A stretch of DNA of 64,000 bases from NCBI GenBank assembly GCA_964017195.1, contig OZ024895.1:7808001-7872000 (forward strand), given 5' to 3'. The translations under genes were made by a program, and so were the position numbers. The notes under the pieces were generated by a model, which was given only the letters and a program-made list of their open reading frames with translations, was not told the DNA's origin and searched no databases. The stretch comes from Siderastrea radians (lineage: Eukaryota > Cnidaria > Anthozoa > Scleractinia > Rhizangiidae). Below are positions 9,930 through 24,500 of this stretch, piece after piece (the stretch's first letter is position 1; each line of letters begins with the position of its first letter).

Positions 9930-12369
9930 AAAAAGAAGTGTCATAAAATATTTGCAGGTAAAAAAGTGGTTGGTAAGACAGGGTTTCACCTTTACATTGT
10001 ACTTTCAAGACCTGTGTGATCAAACCAGGTCATGTGGGCAAAATAGATTTAATCTATTTGCAGAATGTTTTTTAATGTTTAAATTTACTGAGTGCCAGCA
10101 TCATGATACATTTCTTGCCAAGAAGTTTTTTAATCAATTGTAAATGAAGTAAAATTTATGTTTTACATTTTTTTCTCCAGGTTATCACAGCTTTTGACTT
10201 CAGTGATATGTTCTTATCCAGCCTGTTAAGTTCTTGGTAGAAAGCAGAGAGTGGCAGCCATAAAAGTCACTAGTGTTCAATTCAAATATTTATTCTAATT
10301 GATCTTTCATATGTCTGTTTGCCCTACACTCTTTGGCTGTATAACCTTCTTCATTGATACTGAAACAGTCCAGTGGAGTGTACTGATGTTTTGAGGTCTG
10401 TCTTGAGATAGATGCCTTTATAATGCTCCTGATGAAAGGTGGCGTGAAAAGCATGTATATAAAGATTTGAGAAATAAAGCCCAACATCTTTGTGCCTTTT
10501 TTCCATCTTGCAAGCCATCCTACATTAATTTTGTAGCCATCCTTTCTTTGGAAGGGAGTCAGAAGCAGCTGTGTGAGAGGGGCATGAATGATGATTATAA
10601 CCATTTTTATAAGTCTTTGCTCTATCTGCACTTTTCAGACACTACTCGTTTGAAGCATTGAACATTGATTGATGCAGCATGTGCTTCTAATTAGTGAACT
10701 TAATTCTGAAGCAACTTACCTCAGTGTTTTGTGTTTCTAAACCATTTTTTTTTAAATTCAAATTTAAATTCTGTGTGATATCATTATTTTAGATTATTTG
10801 GTTAATATACTGCTCAACAATTTCCTTTTGCAATAGTGAAGTTCTTTCATTAATTACTCTTGAGGATTAGCCTAAAGTTGCTGAATTTTGATTCATCTGA
10901 CAACTGTCAGCCTAGTTCTCTAAAAAACAAAGGATTGCACCTGTCTGCTGTTGGAATATAAATGAAGGGTTCGTCTGATACATTCCTAAATGTGTGTTTC
11001 CATTAATTTTTAACTAATAGGAGTTCTTCAAGATCCACCTCTATGTCACAAGCTAAAGAAGGTGGCTGCAGAAACAATGAGTACACTTGTATTGGCAAGG
11101 AAATGCACTTTGCTTTGCTATTATAATTTTACATTTTTGAGTATGTTTTAAATGAAGTTATGCTGCAATGACAATTTTGTTGCTAAGGGGGGTGTACTTT
11201 GTGTTTGAAAGATACTATTTTGTCCTGTTCCAGATCTATTAAAATCACGGCATTTTCCATGAGTTTTCCACGTTTTATGCATTAATAAAATACATTTAGG
11301 TGTTTTTGGTGTTTGTGCTGTTCGTGTATTCAGTAGCTCAGTTTGACAGATTTTTTTGTTCATGCTCCATCACAATTCCCATGACTGCCATCAGTGATAA
11401 AAACAGACGTTCTTGTTTGGTTGATTCCAGATGAAGTGATTTGAGATGGAATTGTTCTAACATAGCATTCTCTGAAAAATATTCATTAGAAATCTTATCA
11501 CTTAAAAATATTCAATGGGAAGCGATTTCAAGCTCTTTCACCAAAAATGCCAATTAACTTCAATATGTGGAGGTCGTTTATTTCCTATGCAAGGTGCTCT
11601 AGAAGGGAATACATTAACGGGTTGGAATTTAAGTTCACTTCGCTATTCTTCAACCCTTTCACTCCCAGAGTTACAATCTCGAGATAGGTGTGACCATTGA
11701 AATAGAAGCTGGTTTATAAATTTGCTGATCCTGTGGTGCTGTTTGTTTTTCAGCACATGTATTGTGGAAAACATTCTTGTTTTTTCCGGCTTTGGAGCAG
11801 CCGTTGTTCTTTGGCGCATAACATTTTTGTGATGAACACACAAAGTGAAACTTGGTGTTAACTTGAGATGGGTTTTCCCCGTTTTGTTTCAAGTCACGTA
11901 AATGTTTTCAAGCCGCTGTCGGGGAATTTTCGCCTTGTCGGTGTCGGCCACAGCGCTACGAGAACGATTACAAGACAGTACAATAAACTCAAATTATAAA
12001 AACAACCAAACTATTCATTAGCATTTACGAAGAGACATACAATATTACTGCTTTAATACAACAGTCGTATATGAAGTAAATTACTGGAAATTACAATTTT
12101 GCAAAAGATCTCGTAAGATTCTTAAGGTAAGCTTAATTTCCTGTCGAGAAAACGAGTAAAGGGACGAATCAAGGTACTCACACGTTTCTCTTCGGAGTCC
12201 TATCTTATACTAGCCAGCTCTTACAGCGTCATAAAGGGTGGCTTCCTTTGCTCGATAATGATAATAAACCTTCGTACAGCATTTTCTCAAGACCATTTGA
12301 ACGAAAAAAAAGTCATTTTTGATATTTTTTCGTGGAAGAAACGACGAGAACGTAGTCCAAATCTCAGGC
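9930..12369. other. Downstream flank of the receptor gene
   Basis: About 2.4 kb after the stop codon of the main gene (which reads toward lower coordinates). It should hold that gene's 3' UTR; I could not fix a polyadenylation site. The 8155-8275 and 12655-12740 segments share the word TCAAAAACCGCTGA in opposite orientation, which suggests a small dispersed repeat. No other gene is supported. Confidence 0.35.
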
Positions 12370-12512
12370 TTATCCAGCGACTGCTGACCTTAACCAACCC
12401 GAAAAACTAAGCCCACTTCTCTTTCGAGTAGTTGCAAACATTTTCACCAAAAGGAGCAAGATAAATGGAATTATCATGTGGATAATGACTACCGATTTCT
12501 CTGAACTTACTC
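12370..12512 (-). CDS. Receptor exon 14: transmembrane helix and short tail
   Basis: Acceptor TTGTTTGTCTAG, phase 1 entry, TAA stop at 12372-12370. It encodes SSEKSVVIIHMIIPFILLLL, then VKMFATTRKRSG and a Ser/Gly-rich end. The hydrophobic run followed by TRKR gives a stop-transfer signal with the short tail inside. Its phase matches the end of the SEA exon, and a membrane helix just after a SEA domain is the usual order in membrane mucins. Confidence 0.65.
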
Positions 12513-15500
12513 CTAGACAAACAAGAAGAGTTGTTCGTTTCACTGAGCCCATGTTTTTAACGAGAAGTTCTCCGCGAGCAGACTGGCGGGACGCGAAACT
12601 ACGTGGCAAAACCTTATTTGTCGTCCGCCATTTTGTAACATTGATGGCGGGAACAGCTCGCGCATGCTCAGCGGTTTTTGAGACCTGTCCGCCAGAAAGT
12701 GACGCCAGCACAGAAACCGCTGATCAAATCCGCCGCCTCATCTCGTTTCCAGTTCCCTTAGAGCTGTGCTTTGAGGAGACAACTATTTCCAGTTTCCACC
12801 CAATTTTTTTTCTTTTTCACCCTTTTTTATTTTCCTTTTTGACGAGATTAAGCAAGAAAGCAGTGTTTTAATTTCGCCGGAGGGTGAAAAGTTACGTGAA
12901 AAGATGAATTGAAGTTTACACTACGACGCTTTCTGTTATCAGATCCATCATCAACTGCCTTATGATGAGATTAACATTCCTTCAGTCATTGCTTATAAAA
13001 TGACATGATTAAATGAAAGGTTGACAAATCAACAGCCCAGTGCATGAGTGTTTGCTAACTTCTCTCTGACAAGTCACTTCCCGTCATGATTTTATTAAAT
13101 GTTATGACAGTTGTCATGGACACAGATATTTCATTTTCTCTCTGTATATTAATAATCTGTAAATTGATGGAAAATTTGTGCGTAATCAAGGGTAAAAAAT
13201 CATAAAGAGCGAAAAGAACGGTGCTTAAAGATGCGTGATGGGCTGAAAAGAGGTGTAAATCTTATTCAGCAAAGCCGTTCAAAACACAACGGGAAAATCA
13301 CCTTATATTTCTGCAAACAATAACCTGTCAATTAGAAAATGTATCGCGCGTTAAGAAGGATATAGAATCGTAAAAAGCATAAGTAACAGTGCGTAGAGAT
13401 TCGCTGAACGGCGTTAAAGAGCCTTGATGTATTGACAGCAATGCCAGACAAAATACAGCGGGGAAATCTTGAATGAATGACGAGACGTAAAAATTTCATT
13501 TCGCTCTCTATTTTCACAAGTAATAACCGCTAGTTACACCCATCTTCATTTTTGTGCTTTACGTATCTTTATTGCCCTTTACGCAGCCTTCACGCGTTCT
13601 GTGAATTTGGCCTATGCGCCCCAATAAAACAAAATATTTTACAATTTACAACAGAGTCTGGTTTAAAATCTAGCTTAATTGTAAAGAAACGTTTTTGTAG
13701 CAAAGTTTACTGGCGTTTGGCAACACAGCACTCAAAAAACCGCTTAACGGTAAAAAATCAGCAGTGAAAGGGTTAATGTTGTGTTTACCTAAACTTAAAA
13801 CGATCCTAAATCTCTACATTGATTTAATGTTGTTTTAAAGTAAGTTAAAATCCTGTGAGAGATTTCGTGTTACGTCAAATGTGGCTTAAGATAGCCTTAA
13901 ATCATTAATCTGATTTAATGTTATTTAAGGTAAACCTAAATTTGCCTAAATCTTCTAACAGATTTAATGTCGTGTTTAAGTCTTCTTAAACTAAAGGTAA
14001 ATCTTTCACGTTATTTGATATTCATTAAACATTTATTAAACATAGCTTAAATCATGAAACAAATTTAACATGCATTTTGGAACATCTTAAACAATACTTA
14101 AATATGAAGTCTTGTTTAAGTCATATTTACGTCGCCTAACCCTACATTAAATTGATCTTTAGATTTAATGCCCGTTTAGTATTGCTTAAACTCTACTTAA
14201 ATTTGGCATTTCACCTAGTGTTAACAAAAGAAGGAAAGTCAAGGCTGCGTCAACCTCTCGCTATTAACACATAAAGGTACTGACCATTCAATTCTAGAAG
14301 CTTCTCCTTCAAGGCCAGTCAAGCCAGTAGAGCTGAAAGTTAGTCAATCCCAACAATTCAATTCGCCATCTTGCTTCGCGCAAGATTGTTGCTGTCGTTG
14401 TTTAGGCTTTATTCACGGACGACAAACCCAAAAACTGCACATCTTCGAAATCGCTTCGAGCTGAATCTTAGCGTTTTCCTCAGTCGTCGGTATCTTTCAT
14501 TGTATATCAATATTAGCAAGAAAAATATGTAAGTTTCATCGCTCAAACACTTGACAAAGACCAAAGAGACAAACATACTGCGCGATTTGTGACGTCATAC
14601 GGCCCGCTTCGTCGGCCAACTCGTTCCCAGTCTTCGGAGACACGATTTTGGTCATTTTGGGTACTTTCAACGGCTAAAAAACGGATTTTTGTTTCTTGCC
14701 ATCCAATTTCTCTTGCCATTTCGGAATTAACACATAATGAACTACCAAAATGTGCAAAAAAAAATGTTAGTTCATGGGCACTTTAATAAACGGACACCTG
14801 ATAACAGCACAGATAGAGCTCCTGATCATTTATGTCTCTATAACTGGGCAATTAAGTCACTGAACAGTCAGTCCCCATTAAAAGGACGCTTTTCAAATTG
14901 ATGAGGAGAATAACACTCCAAATTAAACTTTTGCCATTTACCTGAAATAGCAGCCATTGCTACACTAGGTTCATTTACATTACACTGGCCAAGCCGTCCA
15001 TCTTTGGTCATGTCATTGAGTAAAGATGCTACCTCGTTCTGTCCAACAGATTCACCAAAAGACAGTTGTACTTCGGCTATTACGCTTCCCTTCCTGTCAA
15101 AATAATGAATTTTAATCAGGTTACCCCAATAAATTAAAGTGGCAATAGCTAGCTGTGAATCCTCAGAGCAGTTCTTCCCTGCAGTTTTGCTGATGTTGAA
15201 TTTTTTTACGTATGCAGGGAGGAAAACTTGACTTGGTTATAATTCTATCAGGGAAATTGATCTAGGTTTGTTGATCTAGGTTTTTGAGCTTCTAGCTTTC
15301 TTAGTGTCTCGCACACATGGGTTATCAAGGCATAACCTTGCTTTTTGCGTTATAAGGAAATCGCACGAGTTGTCAAGTGCCGCGATGTTCGAACGTTTTC
15401 ACCACGGTTTTTACCATCATATCGCAAAAAATTCAGCAACGATTTCCGAGGTTAAGAATCTGACAAAACGATGATTGAACTCACGCTTGTGGGTTAAGAT

Positions 15501-18500
15501 CATGACGAACTCACCGTGGCGTCTTGATTGTGACGTCTGTGATCAAAATGTTTAGCATTAGTTACCAATTTCTTCAGTAATCTAAAATCGTTTTAAAATG
15601 TGAAGTTAGTTGTACTGCAGTCTAAATCGTACACACCTCAACATAAGCTACCTAAAGATAAAAAATTAAACTTGAACCTAGTTGCCAAACTCAGCCAGCT
15701 CTAAAATTAATCAGCAGTAAATGAAGGGTTGACCTGGAACGTGTGGATTTAACACAATGTTATCCATCCGCTTGTACTTTATTTGTCTTTAGGTTAGTGC
15801 CGGGCAGATCTTGACAAACGAGAATAGGTAACTGCCGCCACAGTGGGACGTGTTATTTGCCCTGGGATAAGGCATTCATGTTACCACTAGATTGTATTGA
15901 TTTACTATTTTAATGATCGAATTTAAAATGCGCCATCTTCATCCGCATGGTTTCTTTTCTTCTATCCATTTTCAAACTTACAGCTTTCTTTATACGATCA
16001 ACCAGCTCCTTTGTGGCCATATTGTACATATTCGCATATTCTTGTTTCCATTCTTCGTTAGTTATTGTGAGGATGACAACCACAATATTTCCCATTAGGT
16101 CTGTAAAAAGATAGCGGCTGACGTTACCAAAACCATATGTCTTTTCTGTCCCAAGAGTGCCTGAAATCAACATTCATGACGAATTCCAAATTTCATTTTG
16201 TAAAAAACTTTAATATAAATAGTACCCTGTGAAAGTACTGCTGACGAGGTTTCATTTAAATGGTCCGGATCTCATCCACAGACTCAGAGGTTAAAATCAC
16301 CTTAATGTCTCCATTCCTGACTTGCAGAGTGAAAGGGTTAACAAATGTTCCATGGAATTGAGTTGTACATGAGCTTATAGCTAACAAAGCGCAAGCGCAG
16401 GTTAGTTGGTCGAGTTAGCTTTGATACCCCCGATCATGAGAAATATTCGTAACTTATCAAAAAATTTTTTTCTGTTTAAAGGAGCTCTTTTACTGCCACC
16501 TATGTCGCGTGTTGCCTGTTCTCGTACAACATTAGCTGATAGCCTATTAGTAGGAAACCAATGAGAGCTCGAGCTTACTTATTTCAATTGCCTGTTAACC
16601 CTTTAAGCCCTGATATTGTGTTCGCCATACATTTTTCATGGAACTAGTAAGGAGGATTTGTCTAAATATCGATACATCTTATCCTTTGTGATCACTTTCT
16701 TTATTCTCATCACTTGAATGTTTGGACAAGTAGTGACAATGTGAAGAGAAATTTCATATTCTTCGACGTCACCTTTAGGGCTTAAAGGGTTAATATAATA
16801 AGAAACACTGTACATGGTTGCAATAAGTGATGGAATTATGAGCTGAGTACATGTGGGTGTTTAAATTTCTAAATATATCTAATCAGTGCTTAGAGTTTCC
16901 CCTCTCACAGAGACAAAGAAATTTTCCAAACTGTCTACATTTTTTCCCATTGGTACATTGTACCTTGCACTTCCCAGCTGTAGAGGGAAAGACAAATATA
17001 GGTATTTTTCAGAATACAAGAATCAAAGGCACTCTTAGCTACCTGTGAAACCCAGTTTTAACGTAGAAGAAGGTATTTCTGTTGCTTTTCAGATAAAACA
17101 TTTTGAACTTTCAACGCTCTTTGTCAACTCTTGGTCAAACCTTTTGTTTTGTATTGTTTTTAATACCTGTTTGAACAAATTAAACGTTTTTTGTTTCCGT
17201 TGCACTTGGATGACGTCTCTTCTGGAAAGTCTGATAAAGTCGACATGCCCCATAATGATTTAAATCCAGACGCTTTGCGCATTGCCCTTTTTCAGTGGAC
17301 GTAATCAACTGATGAAGGGAAATTGGACATTTAAAACATATTTTTGGCACTTCAACTTCATAAATCTTCTTCATATGTTATCCTAGCCACTGGCTATTTC
17401 CAGTGTAAACGAAATCCAACAACAGGCTACAATGATTAATTTAAGCTGCCATAGACCTTACCTGAGTCAGGCCCAACAACACTACTTATACTTTGTAATG
17501 CTCTGGTGGTAAAAGGTTTGGCAGTAAACGAGCTTTCTCCAGTTTTAGTACTTGTACTTGTGAACCTCACTGATGACAAAGATGAAGTAGGCTGTAAAGG
17601 TATGCCTGGACTTCGCGAGACTAGGCCAGAAGTTTCAACGACAGCATTTCTTGCAGTTGTACGTTTTGGTGATGCAGTAGTTGAATGACTCACTTTCGAG
17701 CTATCTTCAATCACTTCCCTTCTCGTGGATGAGGCTGGTCGCACCTCCGAGCTGGAGGTGCCTTGAGAACTTTGCGATGATGTTAGCGCGCCTTTGGGTT
17801 TTGAAGGATTCACGGTTGAGCTATCTGCCATCGGATTACTTGTCTTTGATGGATTAAGCACCACTTTTACGGTGGAAGTAGCTTGAGAACTTTGGGGTGA
17901 ACTTTCCGAGCGTAATCTAGTAGTTGGAGCAACAAGGCTGAAAGCGCTACTTATTTTTTGCCGTGCTGTCGAAACCTGCAGGCTGATTGTTGATCTATCT
18001 TTTATGTTAATAGTTGTTTTTGTTGTCGTTGGCTCCACGGTCGGTGTGGAAGTGGCTAGCGAACGTTTCAATGAACTTTCTGCTCTTACCAAAGTTGTCC
18101 TAACAACACTGCTTGTAGTTCGCAGTGCTCTAGAAGTAGACGGATTCGCTGGTGAGCTGTCCTTTGTCCCCAGAGTTTTTGTTGTTGGAGTTGAAACTGC
18201 TGCTGTAGAGCTTTGCATCGCACATCTTGCTGTTGAAGTGATTGACGGTGTTTTCGTTGCACTTCCTTCATTGTCACCTGTTGGCATTAACGGGTAAAGA
18301 TGCTAAGCACATGAAAATAAGCCTTAAGCCAGAGAGGTGTACAATCTCTCTGGTATACTTTGCAATATTAGCCAGATAGATACTGTAACATTTGGAGGAG
18401 GCAGTGTGGCTGCGTTGAGCGGCCGCTAGCTAGAGCTTTTTTTTCTTGGAAGTCTCGAGTTTAACTTATCGGTTACTCTAATATTTTAATGCTGCATGTA

Positions 18501-21500
18501 AAGCATGCCTTATTCTGAAATGATAATGAGCACAAAGAAACTTACGAAGCTTTTTAAGACCAAGTTTTATAACCACTTACTCTTTTTGCTATGGTTCGCC
18601 TCAAAGGATATTCTTTGAAATGTCTTAGTCTACTAAAGGGTATGATTTTCCTACTGTTCTGAAATAGGGTATATATTTTGTTCTATTGCTACTCATCTCT
18701 AGCAAAAAGTCCAAAGTAACCAAAGAATAGCTCCTCCACCCAAAACAAGAACCATTTACCTTTTACATCGCATGGTGATGGAACATGAAATCTGGGCCTC
18801 CCTCTGACACCATATTTGAAATATGACCACTTGTACACGGTCCCCGGCTCTTCGTTTAGGCAACCTTTGGAGATTCGCGCGATTGTATCTGGTGACAAAG
18901 AGTAATTCCACACGCTGAGGTTAGTCATCAACCCCCGAAACGATGTTGCGTTTTTAAAGCAGCCACCAAGTGAACCTTGCTCTTGGCCGAGCCCCAAAGA
19001 ACCACCAGATCTTATCACGTGTCCTTTCTTGAAGTTCGTCTCGTTTGCAGGTAAGACGCTGTCCATGTAGAAGTCCAAAGATCCAGCGGTGTTTTCCCAG
19101 GAAACACAGATGTGATGCCATTCTCCGTCATTAGCTGACACTCCTAGAGCCCTATCACGTAAAAGAGACGACATACGTGTCAGATTGACATTTCCTTTCA
19201 ACTTTAGAAGTAAGCTTAGCTGCAGTAGATATTTATGAAAAAATTTTACTGTAACAACCAGCCCTAGAGTCTTATTGATTTATGTCTTGGATACAATCCT
19301 AAGGACTAGACCAGGGGCATCAAAGCCTTTCAGCAGGAGTTTTCACTGGACCTGTTTATGTTTCAGCATTTACAAGAAAGAAATTTATTCTTGAACTGGT
19401 CGATATTGGTAGGTGCACACATAACTTACCTTTTCTCGTTTCCGATCCAGACATCAAAATTGTTGTGTTTGGCTATAAGAATCTCGTTGTTAGCCGCAGG
19501 TACAGCGTAGCTGAGAGGAGTTCCATCAGTAGAATCATTCGACTTCATCCAGAAGCACACAGTGAACGCATTCATGCTCGGCAAACCCCAGATGTTCACC
19601 ATGTCAGAGACATCCTTCTTTGGGAATTCTAGAGCATAATCTGTTGAAAAATAAGGATTTTTGTGTGCATAGTTACACTCTAATGTTTTAAACCGAGAGG
19701 TCATTCGTAAAAATATTAACTACTCATTCTACAAAGATGTTATTTTAGCTTGTCTTTAAGATAAGAAATGTTTAACTATTAGCAAAGTTTCATGTTTATA
19801 AACGTCACTGTTTACAAGATATATACAGTGGGAATTATCGTGCCCGAAATCGAGCCGAAAGTTTCGGGTCTTTTGAAAAACGCACGACAGGGGACATTAT
19901 AACACTTCAGTCTTGTGTTTCTGTAATGTGGCATAAAAACGTCAGTTCATTTCATTTTGTGACCGCTTCCACTTGGCCTCTTGGTGGCCATCGATAGTCA
20001 CATTTCCCTTAAGGGCATAGGTGGCCCACACAGCCGGAATTTACCCAGTTTGTTACTAGACAGCATAAATCAAAACTAGGGTTATTATAACTCGATCTCT
20101 CCCTTCATAAGGTGCTAGTATATCGTTATACACCTGGAAGAGGGAGACTAATGAATGTGAAACGATTCTGGTATATTAAGACGTTCTCGGGAAGGAACAC
20201 AACGACAGAGACCAGGGACCGATGTCAGATAGAAATTGCAACAATCCAGTTACTTGCCGAACGCATCTGCAAGTGGCTCGGATAAGAACTGGCATATAGC
20301 AGTCTTCTTACGCACAGGAAATTAATTACGGTAACGGAAAATACGGATACAAGGTGAAAATGTCATACCTGTGATCAGAGGGGAACCGTTAACGTTTCCA
20401 ACGCAATAAAGAAAGGCATTCAAAGCCGCAAACATACTGCAGCTTCCTTTATCTGTAAATAAGACAAAACGAGGAAGTGGTCATTTTTATTGGGACAAGA
20501 AGAAGGAATTCACTTCGAAACACTTGTGAAGCCTCGCGAGCAAGACTACCAGCACTTTGATTTCTGCATTCTGTTTAAGTTCTCTACTCATTGTAGTACA
20601 TGTAATACATAACATAACGTTAATACTACTCAAAGTTAAAATCTGTAATTTCAGTGGAGAAAGAACTTTAAGTAAGGAAAGCCGTAATTGATTGAATTGG
20701 CATGGAAGTTTACGGAACCAATTATATATTTCAAAAAAGCATATAGGTGAGTCATATTTTTAAAAGTCATACCTGGTTGGAGAGCATTTAAAGAGATGTA
20801 GACCTTCTTTACGTAAGTCAGTCTAATTAGCTAATAGTTTTCCTTATAGTATACGTATGTGTCCTGCGCCTTCAACGTGTTTAAATCAGTCATCATTTGG
20901 ATTGATAAGTCTTAAATCTGGTTCACACTAGTCCGTAAACTTCTTCTAAATGTCACTTGAATTATCCACCTTTTGCTTTAAGTTCATACATTCGAAAATA
21001 TCTCAATCGGTGTTACTTCAACGATAAGTGAAAACTTTTGAATGATTTTTTACCTGGCCTGTTTCCTTTGAACGCTGTTTTAAAGCTTCTATTTCTTCCA
21101 GTGTCGTCGCTCGCTCTCGCTGAGATCTGTAAGCGTCCCGTTTAAAGACTAGCACTGCGCAAAAACGGAAAACAGATTTCCGGTCGTTTACAAAACAGAC
21201 ATTTTGCACGGTAGCAAATGAAACACTTCGAATGAATGGTTGGTTGCATTTTGCACAAGTGTTTTATGTAAATAGCCTGTGTAGTTATAAGCGGCACTAG
21301 TCTAGAAACAATTCACGGTCAAATACAAACATCACAAGGAATTCTAAAAATGTACACACCTTGTCTGTGTTTGCCACAGGAAGTTTTAAGCAACATATAA
21401 ACTGGCAACAGGTGTATAATTTTAGACGTTGCAGCCTGTATCATGTTAAGGCCCCTGCAATTCAAACATACAGTGGATGATTAGATTCTTGAATGTTGGA

Positions 21501-24500
21501 TAAGTTGCTATTCTATTTTAGTCGATGAAATGCCACTTTAGCCAGTCTTTGAACAATCAGAGCCACGAGCAAATGTAAGATGCCTTAATTTTGCATCAGT
21601 CAATTCCAGCGGTGCCCCCATCCCCCCCCGGGCATTAGTCGGGCATTTGCTCACGTTTTAATCCCGGGGGTGGGGCATTTGCCTACCTCCGGGACGACCC
21701 CGGGGCATTTGACAAGGTGAGAAAAACGTTCCGGTGTAGTCAGTCTGAGGTCGTCCATGATCTTCCATTCCTTTGTTGCTGTTCGCTGATTGATTTCATC
21801 GTTTGTTGATTAAATACTGTATCAAGTGAAATTAATTCTGCGTACTATATGGATTTTTAAGCTATCCGAGATGACCAGTTTAGTAAAAATATTTTATGTT
21901 TTGGCCGTTTGTTAAATGCAGATCATGCATTTTCAGTTCTTCGAAATTATTTAAGTATTTCTTTTAATATAGCTTACTTAATAAAACACTTGTAAGTTGT
22001 GTATGTCAAAATCAAATAAATGAACGTGTTATTGATATTAATACAGTATCATTATTTTGAAAACAAATGAACAACGGAAGGGGAGACGTACAGGTATAAA
22101 ATAACCGAAGCGCATTGATAATAATGATGAGTGACACTTTTTTCCTTATGATTTATTATTAAAATCTTGAGCAGTGTTGCTTTCTAGATGATCCCGGGGG
22201 TGGGGCATTTGCCTTCTATTTTGGTCCCACCCCGGGGCATTTGACGGACTAACTTGTCCCCACCCCCGGGAATTTGCCATTTAAAAAAAAAAATGCTAAT
22301 GCCCGGGGGTTGACCTGGGGGGGAGGGGATGGGCACCGCTGGAATTGACTGATGCATTACTCTCGAGTAATAGCTCCTACCAGGTAGTACTGCTAAGTTG
22401 CTACCGCTTCCAAGTTACTTTCTTCATTAATTCCCAAAGACGTCGCAAACATCAGAATCGACAACAAGGGAAAAAAATGTATGCTAGAATTATTACACTG
22501 AGCGGGAGGCATTATGGTTATGCATATACTTTGGTTTAATTTGGCGCTCGTCATGTGTGTATTTTTTTGTGGAGACTCGGGTCAACCGCAACCCTTATTG
22601 CTGCTATTAGTAAAGTGCATTCTGTGTATCAAATATCTCATTGTGTATCAAAACAAGAAAGGAAGTGGCTTAATAAAAACAAAAAAGTATCAGAAAGAAA
22701 CAACATTTGATATAATGAAACATGCCACCACTGGCACTAGCATTGGTGTTAAATTTAACATATAGGAGTCTGACCAGTTACTTTAGTATCGTAGTCGAAC
22801 AGTTGAACCAGGGTCTTCTGGGTTAGAAGTCCAGCGAGGAGTCAGAGCTGAGGGCTTTAACTCAGGATCTCCGGATTGCATGTGGAGTGCCTCAGACCAC
22901 TTGGTCAGACCACCTTCTAATTCCATGATTGAAGAAGATCAATTGCAATTTACTGCGAAACACACAACATGGCTACTTTTTGGACAAAAGATTGATGATC
23001 GGATTGTCGGGAAACGTGATGTTCACAGCTCGATTCGAACAGAACACTTGCCAATTATATTGCGGTGCAATTGTTTGGCAGTACGTACGGCGCACACTTA
23101 CTGTATAGGAAAAAAAGCTAAAAACTGACTAAGGAAAAACGGCTGATAAATAACAAGAAAACCTTACACCAGGTACGATTGACATAATGATTATTTACAA
23201 GTAACCGAATGAAGAATATGAAGGGAACTTTCTAATTAAGTGGTGATTGTAGCCAAGAATCATGAAGGACAACCCTCATTTTGTCTTGTTGTATCCCACA
23301 ACAAAATTTCGATCTGAACTAAAGATTCAACACATTTAATTTTCTTTTATCACCTCCAGTACTAACAATCCCCTCCCACCCGCCACACACACACACGCTT
23401 TCCCTCGCTCCCGAATTAGTGCCTAGAAATATGAAAAGGTCTACATGTTCCTGTTTACAAGATGAGGGTCGATGCATAAGTAGCCAAGACTGTGCCCTGT
23501 TAAATGGGTCCGAATATTGCTTTCATATCACCGCTAATTGCAAATAATTTCTTTAGGGGCACTTCAGTTTACTATCGCACTAAACCAAATTGCAATCAAC
23601 CATAGTTGTTGTTTGCTTTCTATTGTTCGATTTACGTCGACAGCGATGTATATACGGGCGCTTTTTTATTTTTCTCCTGAGAGCAGCAAAGTTCAGGTTA
23701 AAACTATAATTTCAAATCTCAATTGCTGCTAACAACTTTGATTTGAATTGTCACTCTTTTGAAGTTCATCACCAGTCTCAAAAGTTACAATTACTTTGTA
23801 CATGAGAATAAACAGTACCATGGGAAACATGGGAAAGATTGGTGAAGTTATTTTTCATTAGCTTTCCTTTTAATGGTCACACTTGATGACTTCATAAACA
23901 GATTTGAACGTTCCTCGACCCCCTATTCTGGTAGTGAAAGAAGCGACACCGGAAAAATGCTTCACTAGCTACTATGTTCAGTTGATATGCCAATGAAGCT
24001 TAAAACTTCCTGTGTTTGCTTACAAATTGTTATTCAAACGCCTGAAGTTGACTTGAGAACCTGGGTCCAGTTGTTTACTATAAAACAACCGTGAGATGAG
24101 TGGGTGGTTTATGCATACCTTCTACATAAAGGTTCTTATCTTATCTTAATTTTAACAACAAGAGTATGTCACTCTAGAGCTACTTTGTTTCTTGTTGTTG
24201 GTGGGAAAAGCGTTGCTTTTTTCGTAACCATTAGGGCAAAGGAAACAATTCGATAAAGATTTTCTTAGGGTTAATATAATACAACTATATCTCTGTGCTC
24301 CAATCTAGATAAAATCTTCAAGTATGCTACAAATTATTTGTGCCCAAGGCTATTTACACGCTTCACACAGTGCACTTTGTACATAATTGCAGAACAGTTC
24401 ATTGCCACTTACGACGTTTCAATTACCATGCGGCATCATTTCCATCTAATTGTGGCCACGTGACAAAACCATGTGGACAGTTACGGGTGCGAAAGTTATA

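Noticed and set aside
8623..11151. Two-exon plus-strand ORF of 46 codons (ATGGTTGCAG joined to 11021)
   Set aside because: The phases fit and DPPLCHKLKKVAAETMSTLV looks fair, but the protein is tiny, the second exon runs straight to a stop and nothing confirms it. Mentioned only as a possible non-coding transcript.
17506..18297. Plus-strand Val-rich ORFs
   Set aside because: Complement of the Ser/Thr-rich mucin exon; a low-complexity shadow.
21018..21209. Helical ORF (TTLEEIEALKQRSKETG) with a CAG/GTAAAA end inside the receptor's long intron
   Set aside because: The phase does not fit between exons 6 and 7, and the phase-1 reading from the nearby acceptor hits a stop.
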